Source of the DNA: Rhodocyclaceae bacterium
GTDB lineage: Bacteria; Pseudomonadota; Gammaproteobacteria; Burkholderiales; Rhodocyclaceae
Direction: 5' to 3'
NCBI GenBank assembly: GCA_030682595.1
Contig: JAUXNZ010000151.1
Span: 1-5,158, forward strand
Length of the DNA: 5,158 nt
Each line of letters begins with the position of its first letter. Position 1 is the first letter of the stretch. Below, in pieces: positions 1 to 5,158 of the stretch. The notes beneath the pieces were generated by a model that searched no databases, was not told where the DNA came from, and saw only the letters and a list, made by a program, of their open reading frames with translations. The position numbers and the translations under genes were made by a program.

Positions 1-257
1 AGGTAATAGGGCGTGCCGTGTGGCGGCGTCACCTTGATCATGTAGAGCTTGCCGCCCATGCGGAATTCCTCGACCCGGTCTTCGCCGCGCTTGGTGATGG
101 TGACTTGCGGTTCGAGGGCCGGATCGACCAGGCCTGGCGGCGGCGGGGGTGGTTCGGGCAGCGGCTGCAAGTCGGCAGGGCGAGTTTGCGCAGCGGCCGA
201 AAAGGCAGTGGCGCACAGCAGGGCGAGCAGGGCGAGGCGGAATGAGTGGTGGCGCAT
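1..257 (-). CDS. DUF2782 domain-containing secreted protein (5' part only, runs off left edge)
   Basis: The visible 85 residues begin MRHHSFRLALLALLCATAFS, a typical Sec signal peptide: basic n-region, hydrophobic core, and an Ala-rich cleavage site near residues 20-24 (AAAQ). A proline-rich linker with six consecutive prolines follows (residues 36-41). The start of a small conserved domain is then seen (QVTITKRGEDRVEEFRMGG, then KLYMIKVTPPHGTPYY). I recognise this as DUF2782, a short periplasmic protein family of betaproteobacteria that is usually found near polA and thrB. Its biochemical role is unknown to me. ATG at 257 is chosen because it opens directly into the signal peptide. An in-frame ATG at 284 would add nine residues but overlaps a likely -10 hexamer. 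No strong Shine-Dalgarno sequence is visible. The C-terminus lies outside the window. The neighbour upstream on the same strand is the LOG gene, 194 bp away, so a separate transcription unit is likely. Confidence 0.85.
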   Translation of the reverse strand, partial: MRHHSFRLALLALLCATAFSAAAQTRPADLQPLPEPPPPPPGLVDPALEPQVTITKRGEDRVEEFRMGGKLYMIKVTPPHGTPYY

Positions 258-282
258 GGCAGGGACCCAGGATGACGAAACC

Positions 283-288
283 ATTCTA
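283..288 (-). promoter_or_regulatory. candidate -10 element for the DUF2782 gene
   Basis: On the minus strand the hexamer TAGAAT matches TATAAT at five of six positions and would start transcription near 276, about 19 nt before the ATG at 257. No convincing -35 box is present at 16-18 bp spacing, so this is a weak prediction made from position and sequence alone. Confidence 0.3.
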
Positions 289-326
289 ACGTGAAAACCC
301 AGCGTTTGCGCCGGGCCGCCCCAAGC

Positions 327-351
327 AAAAGCGGCACGCGGCACCAGCCGC
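327..351 (-). terminator. weak terminator-like hairpin downstream of the LOG gene
   Basis: Read on the minus strand, GCGGC and GCCGC form a perfect 5-bp stem around a TGGT loop (338-351). A second GCCGC copy comes next and then a four-T run (330-327). The plus strand shows the same sequence as a tandem GCGGCAC duplication (331-337, 338-344). The short U-tract makes intrinsic termination uncertain. If it works, it would separate the LOG and DUF2782 transcripts. Confidence 0.25.
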
Positions 352-407
352 AACCCGCTCCCACGCCACAACGAAGCGCCCCGTGATACCCGAGCGCAGC
401 GAGCAGA

Positions 408-430
408 TAAGAACCCCCCGCGAGGTGGGT
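408..430 (-). terminator. candidate terminator just after the LOG gene
   Basis: On the minus strand ACCCACC and GGGGGGT flank a TCGC loop, giving six pairs and one A.G mismatch (413-430). A moderately T-rich tail, TCTTA, follows. It sits about 20 bp past the LOG stop codon, where a terminator is expected. The tail is imperfect, so confidence is low to moderate. The surrounding GC-rich segment could also be part of a dispersed repeat. Confidence 0.35.
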
Positions 431-451
431 GAAGTGGGGCGGGTGTTCATT

Positions 452-1180
452 CTACAAATTCAGCAACAGATCATGCTCGACCGGCAGATGGTCGAAACCG
501 CGCGTTTCGTAGTGCTTGAAAATCGCGGCGACAATCGCCGCCGGCTCGTCGATGATCTGGATCAGATTCATGTCTTCGGGAGCGATCATGCCTTCCGTGA
601 CCAGGCTATCGCGGAACCAGTCCAGCATGCCGGTCCAGAAGCCGTCGCCGACGAGGATCAGTGGCATCTTCGGCGTCTTGTTGGTCTGGATCAGCGTCAG
701 CGCTTCCAGCAGTTCGTCCAGCGTGCCGAAGCCGCCGGGCATCACCACATAGGCGGCGGCGAAGCGCACGAACATGTATTTGCGCGCGAAGAAGTGCCGG
801 AAACTCTGGGAAATGTCCTGGTAGGGATTGGCTTTCTGCTCCATCGGCAACTGGATGTTGAGGCCGATGGAGGGGCTCTTGCCGTGAAAGGCGCCCTTGT
901 TGGCGGCTTCCATGACGCCGGGGCCACCGCCCGAGATTACCGAGAAGCCGGAATCGGAGAGCAAGCGGGCGATTTGCTCGGTGAGCTGGTAGTAGGAAGA
1001 GTCCGGCTTGACGCGGGCGCTGCCGAAGATTGACACCGCCGGGCGCACGCCCGCCAGCCGCTCGGTCGCCTCGACAAACTCTGACATAATGCCAAACACC
1101 CGCCACGCCTCGCGCGCCGAGGAGGCCGGCGCCGCAAGCCGGGGATCGGCGATTTTCGGCAACTTGTCCTTCGCACTCAT
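452..1180 (-). CDS. LOG-family (TIGR00730) Rossmann-fold nucleotide hydrolase
   Basis: A 242-residue cytosolic protein of the LOG / lysine-decarboxylase-like family. Members are phosphoribohydrolases that release a base from nucleoside 5'-monophosphates (cytokinin-ribotide or general NMP nucleosidase activity). Visible signatures: a nucleotide-fold strand SIFGSARV (50-57), the glycine-rich GGGPGVMEA (84-92), an Arg-Lys pair in FARKYMF (R133, K134), and the family hallmark PGGFGTLDE (148-156). E156 and R133 correspond to the catalytic Glu and Arg of LOG enzymes. The roughly 45-residue N-terminal extension is helical-looking and longer than in the ~190-residue YvdD-type members. ATG 1180 is supported by an AGGAG six bases upstream. 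The gene is divergent from polA with only 3 bp between start codons, so its promoter must lie within polA codons. The substrate cannot be read from sequence; the old label 'lysine decarboxylase' should not be used because the PLP site is absent. Confidence 0.93.
   Translation of the reverse strand: MSAKDKLPKIADPRLAAPASSAREAWRVFGIMSEFVEATERLAGVRPAVSIFGSARVKPDSSYYQLTEQIARLLSDSGFSVISGGGPGVMEAANKGAFHGKSPSIGLNIQLPMEQKANPYQDISQSFRHFFARKYMFVRFAAAYVVMPGGFGTLDELLEALTLIQTNKTPKMPLILVGDGFWTGMLDWFRDSLVTEGMIAPEDMNLIQIIDEPAAIVAAIFKHYETRGFDHLPVEHDLLLNL
1082..1090 (+). promoter_or_regulatory. candidate extended -10 promoter for polA, inside the LOG gene
   Basis: TGACATAAT resembles an extended -10 (TGnTATAAT with one mismatch in the hexamer). 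No recognisable -35 box lies 16-18 bp upstream, which an extended -10 can tolerate. Transcription would begin near 1097 and give a leader of about 87 nt, wholly antisense to the LOG N-terminal codons. This is the best candidate I see, but it rests on a single short motif. Confidence 0.25.
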
Positions 1181-1183
1181 CTC

Positions 1184-3910
1184 ATGCTCCTGCTTGTTGA
1201 CGGTTCGTCGTATTTATACCGCGCATTCCACGCCTTGCCCGACTTGCGCAATCGCGCCAACGCGCCGACCGGCGCGGTTTACGGGGTCTTGAGCATGCTG
1301 CGGCGACTGGCCGCAGATTACCCCGAGGCGGGCAAACGTGCCATCGTTTTCGATGCCAAGGGCAAGACCTTCCGCGACGCCTGGTTTCCTGACTACAAGG
1401 CGCATCGGCCGCCGATGCCCGACGATCTGGCGGCGCAAATCGCCCCCTTGCACGCCTGCATCCACGCCCTCGGCTGGCCGCTCCTGTGCATCGACGGCGT
1501 CGAAGCCGATGACGTGATCGGCACGCTCGCCGCGCAGGCCGCTGCAGCCGGCGAGGATTGCGTGATTTCGACCGGCGACAAGGACCTCACCCAGCTGGTG
1601 AATGAACACGTCACCCTGGTCAACACCATGAGCAACGAAACGCTGGACGTGGCGGGCGTAACCACCAAGTTCGGCGTCGCGCCGGAACGCATCGTCGATT
1701 ACCTTGCGCTGGTCGGCGACGCGGTCGATAACATTCCCGGCGTCGCCAAGGTCGGCCCCAAGACCGCCGTCAAATGGCTGACGCAGTATGGCTCGCTCGA
1801 CGGCGTGGTGGAACATGCCGGCGAAATCGGCGGCGTGGTCGGTGAAAACCTGCGCAAGCATCTCGACTTCCTGCCGCTGGGTAAAAAGCTGGTGACCGTC
1901 GCCTGCGATCTGCAACTGCCACCTGCCGAACTCGCCCCGCAAGCGCCCGACAAGGAAAAACTCGCCGCACTCTACAGCGAACTCGAATTCAAGACCTGGC
2001 TACGCGAGTTGACCGGAGAGAGCAAAGAAATACCTATTGCCGTGGCGGCGGGTCGACAACACGCCGTCCCGCCAGCGCCGACTTTCGAGACGGTTGATCC
2101 CGACCGCAGTCGCTATGAATGCATTCTGACCGAAGCGCAGCTCGCCGACTGGCTGCGCCGCCTGAACGCTGCCGAACTGGTCGCCCTCGACACCGAAACC
2201 ACCGCGCTCGACCCGATGCAGGCGCGGCTCGTCGGCCTCTCCTTCTGCTGCGAACCCGGTCAGGCCGCCTATCTGCCGTTGGCGCATGACTACGCCGGGG
2301 CGCCCGAGCAACTGCCGCTCGCGGAGACGCTCCACAGGCTCAAGCCCTGGCTCGAATCGCCGGCGCACAAGAAGGTCGGCCAGCACCTCAAGTACGACCG
2401 CCATGTCTTCGCCAACCACGGCATCGCACTTGCCGGAATTGCTGCCGACACCCTGCTCGAATCCTATGTGCTGGAATCCGACCAGTCGCACGACCTGGGT
2501 GCGCTCGCCACGCGTCATCTCGGCCTGAAAACGCTCAGCTACGACGACGTCACCGGCAAGGGCGTCAGCCGCATTTCCTTCACGCAGGTCGATGTTGACC
2601 GCGCGGCGACCTATGCCGCCGAAGATGCCGATGTGACCCTGCGCGTGCATCAGGCGCTGGCGCCCGCGTTGGTGAACGAACCGCGTCTGCAGGCGCTTTA
2701 CCGCGACATCGAACTGCCGGTGGCGGAAATTCTCTTCCGCATGGAGCGCACCGGCGTGCTGATCGATAGCACCGCGCTCGCCCAACAGAGCGATGCACTC
2801 GGCCGCCGTCTCATGGAGATCGAAGCCGAAGCGCACGCGCTCGCCGGCCAGCCCTTCAACCTCAACTCACCCAAGCAACTCGCCGCAATCCTGTTCACAC
2901 AGCAAGGCCTGCCGGTGGTGAAAAAGACGCCGTCGGGCACGCCCTCCACCGACGAAGAGGTGCTGGCGAAGCTCGCCGAGGATTACCCGCTGCCCAAGTG
3001 CCTGCTCGAACATCGCACGCTGGCCAAGCTCAAGGGCACCTATACCGACAAGCTGCCGAAGATGGTCAATCCCGCCACCGGCCGCGTGCATACCAGCTAC
3101 TCGCAAGCCGTCGCGGTCACCGGACGGCTCGCCTCGAGCGATCCCAACCTGCAGAACATTCCCATCCGTACCCTGGAGGGCCGCCGCATCCGCGCCGCCT
3201 TCGTCGCGCCAGCGCTGCATCGTTTAGTGAGCGCCGACTATTCGCAGATCGAGCTGCGCATCATGGCGCATCTCTCCAACGACGCCGGGCTGCTCGACGC
3301 CTTCGCCAGGGGCGAAGACGTGCACCGCGCCACCGCCGCCGAAGTCTTCGGCATCACGCCCATCGAGGTCAGCAACGAACAGCGCCGCGCCGCCAAGGCG
3401 ATCAACTTCGGCCTGATCTACGGCATGAGCGCCTTCGGCCTCGCCAAGCAGATCGACGTCGACCGCACGTCTGCCCAGACCTACATGGATCGCTACTTCG
3501 CCCGCTACCCCGGCGTCGCCCGCTACATGGAAGAAACGCGCGGCTTTGCCCGCGAGCACGGCTACGTCGAAACCGTCTTCGGCCGCCGCCTCTGGCTGCC
3601 CGAGATTCGCGCCAGCAACGCCGCCCGCCGCCAGGGCGCGGAACGCGCCGCCATCAACGCGCCCATGCAGGGCACGGCGGCCGACCTCATCAAGCTCGCC
3701 ATGATCGCCGTGCAAGGCTGGCTCGACAAAGAGAAATTGCACTCTCGCCTGATCCTGCAGGTGCACGACGAACTCGTGCTGGAAGTGCCCGACGCAGAAC
3801 TCGCCGCCGTCCGGTCAGCGCTGCCGCCGCTGATGTCCAGCGTCGCCAAGCTGTCCGTGCCGCTCTTGGCGGAACTGGGTAGCGGGGCGAACTGGGACGA
3901 GGCGCATTGA
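1184..3910 (+). CDS. polA: DNA polymerase I (5'-3' exo, 3'-5' exo and polymerase domains)
   Basis: A full-length 908-residue Pol I (E. coli: 928) that fills gaps in repair and removes RNA primers from Okazaki fragments. Domain order: 5' nuclease, about 1-280 (LVDGSSYLYRAFHA at the N-terminus; FDAKGKTFRD 56-65; GVEADDVIGT 105-114; STGDKD 129-134; VGDAVDNIPG 177-186, then a helix-hairpin-helix). 3'-5' exonuclease, about 310-500 (D336/E338 in DTET, D405 in KYDR, Y477/D481 in YAAED, so proofreading residues are intact). Polymerase, about 510-908 (motif A D685 in DYSQIELR; motif B R734, K738, F742, Y746; motif C H861-D862-E863). Pol-domain numbering is E. coli minus 20. The C-terminus GSGANWDEAH matches the family end. 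Exo II has His401 where E. coli has Asn420. ATG 1184 is the only usable start before the VDGSSYLYR motif. No Shine-Dalgarno sequence precedes it, which is odd. It is divergent from the LOG gene and convergent with the crotonase gene. Confidence 0.99.
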   Translation: MLLLVDGSSYLYRAFHALPDLRNRANAPTGAVYGVLSMLRRLAADYPEAGKRAIVFDAKGKTFRDAWFPDYKAHRPPMPDDLAAQIAPLHACIHALGWPLLCIDGVEADDVIGTLAAQAAAAGEDCVISTGDKDLTQLVNEHVTLVNTMSNETLDVAGVTTKFGVAPERIVDYLALVGDAVDNIPGVAKVGPKTAVKWLTQYGSLDGVVEHAGEIGGVVGENLRKHLDFLPLGKKLVTVACDLQLPPAELAPQAPDKEKLAALYSELEFKTWLRELTGESKEIPIAVAAGRQHAVPPAPTFETVDPDRSRYECILTEAQLADWLRRLNAAELVALDTETTALDPMQARLVGLSFCCEPGQAAYLPLAHDYAGAPEQLPLAETLHRLKPWLESPAHKKVGQHLKYDRHVFANHGIALAGIAADTLLESYVLESDQSHDLGALATRHLGLKTLSYDDVTGKGVSRISFTQVDVDRAATYAAEDADVTLRVHQALAPALVNEPRLQALYRDIELPVAEILFRMERTGVLIDSTALAQQSDALGRRLMEIEAEAHALAGQPFNLNSPKQLAAILFTQQGLPVVKKTPSGTPSTDEEVLAKLAEDYPLPKCLLEHRTLAKLKGTYTDKLPKMVNPATGRVHTSYSQAVAVTGRLASSDPNLQNIPIRTLEGRRIRAAFVAPALHRLVSADYSQIELRIMAHLSNDAGLLDAFARGEDVHRATAAEVFGITPIEVSNEQRRAAKAINFGLIYGMSAFGLAKQIDVDRTSAQTYMDRYFARYPGVARYMEETRGFAREHGYVETVFGRRLWLPEIRASNAARRQGAERAAINAPMQGTAADLIKLAMIAVQGWLDKEKLHSRLILQVHDELVLEVPDAELAAVRSALPPLMSSVAKLSVPLLAELGSGANWDEAH
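1187..1191 (-). promoter_or_regulatory. Shine-Dalgarno site of the LOG gene
   Basis: Minus-strand AGGAG ends six bases before the ATG at 1180, an optimal spacing that decides this start. The site lies within polA codons 2-3 on the opposite strand, so the two genes' translation-initiation regions physically overlap. Confidence 0.8.
1213..1218 (-). promoter_or_regulatory. candidate -10 element of the LOG promoter, inside polA codons 10-12
   Basis: Minus-strand TATAAA matches the -10 consensus at five of six positions. It would place the transcript start near 1206, giving a 25-nt leader that includes the AGGAG site. The matching -35 region is poor (CGGGCA at 17-bp spacing). It is the most AT-rich spot in the first part of polA and arises from the codons TAT TTA TAC. 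The position fits well; activity is inferred. Confidence 0.45.
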
Positions 3911-3937
3911 GCCAGGGAAGCGCTGAATAACTTCAGT

Positions 3938-3969
3938 CTCGTCATTCCGGCAAAAGACGGCGTGACGGG
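3938..3969. repeat. imperfect inverted repeat between convergent polA and crotonase genes (likely intergenic repeat / bidirectional terminator)
   Basis: CGTCA (3940-3944) pairs with TGACG (3963-3967). An inner CCG/CGG stem and a C-G pair close an AAAA loop (3952-3955). The TCGTCATTCCGGC(A)AA core resembles the widespread proteobacterial intergenic element of the type CGTCATTCC-cgc-GAAAG-gcg-GGAATGACG, here with a decayed right arm. No clear U-tract follows on either strand. A second small hairpin, TTCG-GTAT-CGAA, lies at 3981-3992. Position between two converging genes suggests it ends both transcripts. The hairpin is seen directly; the repeat-family assignment is from memory and inferred. 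Confidence 0.5.
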
Positions 3970-4021
3970 CTTATAAGTACTTCGGTATCGAAACGTATCC
4001 CATGGACAGCGGCAGCGCCAC

Positions 4022-4828
4022 TCAAAGCCGCCGCTTTGCCCACGGAAAATCCTTCTGCTCCCGGTTGCGCGCCAGCGCGATGCGGAAGTTGGCAAAGCCG
4101 ATCAGGCGACGCTGCCAGAGGCGTTCGGCGCGCGCCGCGCCAAAGTCGCCACCGCGCCAGGCCTGCTGCAAGAGGAACTTGCCGGCAGCGACCGCGTCGG
4201 GTGAGCGGGTGGCGATTTCGGCCACCAGCGATCGCGCCGCGGCCAGCGGATCGTCAGCCACATGGGTCACCAGATTGAGCGCCTTGGCCTCGGCGCCACT
4301 GAAGATGCGTCCGGTCATGGTCAGTTCCTTCGCGACGTCGATCGGCACCAGTTCGCGCAGCAGCACGGCGCCGCCCATGTCGGGGACCAGCCCCCACTTG
4401 GCTTCCAGGATCGAGAGGCGTGCGTCGGGCGTGCAGAAACGAAGGTCCGCGCCCAGCGCGAGCTGGAAGCCGGCGCCAAAGCAGTTGCCGTGGATGCAGG
4501 CAATCACCGGCACTCCGAGTTTGCGCCAGCCCAGGCTCCAGCGCTGGAAGTCGTTGCGGAAGGGCCACCACAGTTGCGTGTACATCCAGCTCGCGCGCAG
4601 GGGGTGTTGCAGTACGGACTTGACGTCCAGTCCGGCGCAAAACGAGGGGCCATCGCCAGACAGGATCACCGCGCGCACCCCCGCTTGTCGGCGCAGCTGC
4701 CGTTGCGCGGCGAGCATCTCACGCAGCATGGCAAAGTCCATGCCGTTATGCTGCTCCGGCCGTGCCAGCGCGACATACGCGATGTCGTCCGCGAAGCTGA
4801 CGCGCACGCGCGCCGCTGTTTCACTCAT
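4022..4828 (-). CDS. crotonase-superfamily enoyl-CoA hydratase/isomerase
   Basis: A 268-residue cytosolic crotonase-fold acyl-CoA enzyme. Visible motifs: N-terminal strand IAYVALARPEQHN (16-28), the CoA/oxyanion-hole segment FCAGLDVKSV (63-72), the second oxyanion loop HGNCFGAGFQLALGADLRF (113-131), and ILEAKWGLVPDMGG (140-153). By my alignment with rat mitochondrial hydratase, catalytic Glu144 is replaced by Gln122, while Glu164 is kept as Glu142. Asp150 lies at the position of the catalytic Asp of dienoyl-CoA isomerase (Asp204) and PaaG-type isomerases. This argues for double-bond isomerisation rather than hydration. Start: ATG 4828 has GGAGA just upstream; a GTG at 4849 is in frame but lacks that spacing and would encode the ribosome-binding site. 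It is transcribed divergently from fadH across 73 bp, which supports a role in unsaturated fatty-acid oxidation. Family membership is secure; the exact reaction is not. Confidence 0.92.
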   Translation of the reverse strand: MSETAARVRVSFADDIAYVALARPEQHNGMDFAMLREMLAAQRQLRRQAGVRAVILSGDGPSFCAGLDVKSVLQHPLRASWMYTQLWWPFRNDFQRWSLGWRKLGVPVIACIHGNCFGAGFQLALGADLRFCTPDARLSILEAKWGLVPDMGGAVLLRELVPIDVAKELTMTGRIFSGAEAKALNLVTHVADDPLAAARSLVAEIATRSPDAVAAGKFLLQQAWRGGDFGAARAERLWQRRLIGFANFRIALARNREQKDFPWAKRRL

Positions 4829-4833
4829 GCATC

Positions 4834-4838
4834 TCTCC
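4834..4838 (-). promoter_or_regulatory. Shine-Dalgarno site of the crotonase gene
   Basis: Minus-strand GGAGA ends five bases before the ATG at 4828. It selects this ATG over the in-frame GTG at 4849, which would put the site inside the coding sequence. A second ATG at 4832 is out of frame. Confidence 0.7.
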
Positions 4839-4857
4839 GACAATCTCACGTAAAAAC

Positions 4858-4863
4858 ATCATA
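4858..4863 (-). promoter_or_regulatory. candidate -10 element of the crotonase promoter
   Basis: Minus-strand TATGAT matches the -10 consensus at five of six positions and predicts a start near 4851, with a leader of about 23 nt containing the GGAGA site. The -35 region is weak (GGCTTT at 17 bp), which would suit an activated or regulated promoter. Inferred from sequence only. Confidence 0.4.
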
Positions 4864-4888
4864 CCCGCTCGTCTGGATGCAAAGCCCA

Positions 4889-4894
4889 TAGAAT
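4889..4894 (+). promoter_or_regulatory. candidate -10 element of the fadH promoter
   Basis: Plus-strand TAGAAT matches the -10 consensus at five of six positions, with no good -35 box. Transcription would begin about 7 bp downstream, at or next to the fadH ATG at 4902, implying a leaderless or nearly leaderless mRNA. No Shine-Dalgarno sequence is visible before fadH, which is consistent with that reading. Confidence 0.35.
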
Positions 4895-4901
4895 GCGCGC
4901 C

Positions 4902-5158
4902 ATGACCAACAGCCGCCACCCCAATCTGCTCAAGCCGCTGGACCTGGGCTTCACCACGCTGAAGAACCGCGTCGTCATGGGTTCCATGCACACCGGCCTG
5001 GAAGACCGGTTTTACAACTACGCCAAGCTGGCCGAATATTTCCGCGAGCGGGCACGGGGCGGGGTCGGCCTGATGGTGACCGGCGGCATTTCTCCCAACC
5101 GGCAAGGCTGGCTGCTGCCGTTTGGCGGCACGCTCAATTCCATCTTCGATGTGCCGAA
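4902..5158 (+). CDS. fadH: 2,4-dienoyl-CoA reductase (NADPH), 5' part only, runs off right edge
   Basis: The visible 85 residues match the N-terminus of E. coli FadH closely. The strongest segment is KPLDLGFTTLKNRVVMGSMH followed by TGLED (residues 11-35), then a helix ending FRERARGGVGLMVTGGISPN (47-66). This is the first part of the Old-Yellow-Enzyme-like FMN TIM barrel. The full protein is about 670 residues, with a 4Fe-4S cluster and an FAD/NADPH domain that lie beyond the window. The enzyme reduces 2,4-dienoyl-CoA intermediates so that polyunsaturated and some monounsaturated acyl chains can complete beta-oxidation. Start: ATG 4902 fits family length; an in-frame ATG at 4893 would add three residues and overlaps the likely -10 hexamer. 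It is divergent from the crotonase gene. The related OYE-type family is broad, but the LDLGFTTLKNR and GSMHTGLE match makes FadH the best call. Confidence 0.9.
   Translation, partial: MTNSRHPNLLKPLDLGFTTLKNRVVMGSMHTGLEDRFYNYAKLAEYFRERARGGVGLMVTGGISPNRQGWLLPFGGTLNSIFDVP

Noticed and set aside
383..1033. Plus-strand open frame of 216 codons opposite the LOG gene
   Set aside because: Antisense to the clearly conserved LOG motifs, with no family signature of its own.
1030..1035. Perfect TTGACA hexamer upstream of polA
   Set aside because: No -10-like hexamer occurs 16-18 bp downstream (the region is GCCAGC-like), and it lies in conserved LOG codons, so it is most likely chance.
1214..1942. Long minus-strand open frame (242 codons) opposite polA
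   Set aside because: It lies wholly antisense to the conserved 5'-nuclease domain of polA and resembles no family. High GC content keeps antisense frames open.
2000..2836. Long minus-strand open frame (278 codons) opposite polA
   Set aside because: Antisense to the 3'-5' exonuclease and early polymerase domains, with no recognisable motif; a codon-composition shadow.
2998..3882. Plus-strand open frame of 294 codons in another frame of polA
   Set aside because: The product is extremely Arg/Pro/His-rich, typical of a frame-shifted reading of GC-rich coding DNA, while the polA frame is intact and conserved throughout.
3562..4095. Minus-strand open frame spanning the polA 3' end and the spacer
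   Set aside because: It overlaps polA and the crotonase C-terminus. The SFAGMT segment it encodes is simply the translated intergenic hairpin repeat.
4262..4891. Plus-strand open frames opposite the crotonase gene (also 4002-4853)
   Set aside because: Antisense to a well-conserved crotonase; composition is Arg/Gln/Ala-rich and no motif is seen.
1..5158. Search for a mobile element, CRISPR array, tRNA/rRNA, toxin-antitoxin or defence system
   Set aside because: No transposase, direct-repeat array, tRNA-like cloverleaf or small toxin-antitoxin pair was recognisable by eye. All genes are chromosomal housekeeping or metabolic types with uniform codon use.

Overview
The window is ordinary chromosomal DNA from a GC-rich proteobacterium. 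A betaproteobacterium of the Rhodocyclales/Nitrosomonadales type is most likely. This rests on the strong G/C preference at third codon positions, the style of the PolA and FadH proteins, and a DUF2782 lipoprotein-like gene close to polA, which I know as a betaproteobacterial arrangement. The taxonomic call is an inference; no rRNA or other marker is present.

Layout, left to right. A DUF2782-family secreted protein (minus strand, 257 to 1) runs off the left edge. Next comes a 194-bp GC-rich spacer (258-451) with two weak terminator-like hairpins. A LOG-family Rossmann-fold nucleotide hydrolase (minus, 1180-452) follows. Its start codon lies only 3 bp from that of the divergent polA gene (plus, 1184-3910), which encodes a complete three-domain DNA polymerase I with all catalytic residues. 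A 111-bp spacer between convergent genes (3911-4021) carries an imperfect hairpin resembling dispersed intergenic repeats. A crotonase-superfamily gene (minus, 4828-4022) comes next, then a 73-bp divergent promoter region. The 5' part of fadH, 2,4-dienoyl-CoA reductase (plus, from 4902), runs off the right edge.

Functionally there are two blocks. One is housekeeping: DNA repair and Okazaki-fragment processing by Pol I, plus a nucleotide-salvage type hydrolase. The other is unsaturated fatty-acid beta-oxidation: the crotonase and FadH are divergently paired. The crotonase active site (Gln in place of the first hydratase Glu, second Glu kept, extra Asp) looks more like an enoyl/dienoyl-CoA isomerase than a classical hydratase, which fits a partner that feeds FadH.

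I found no mobile element, CRISPR array, RNA gene or novel multi-gene system. The points most worth a second look are the back-to-back LOG/polA starts, where each promoter must lie inside the other gene, and the atypical crotonase active site next to fadH.
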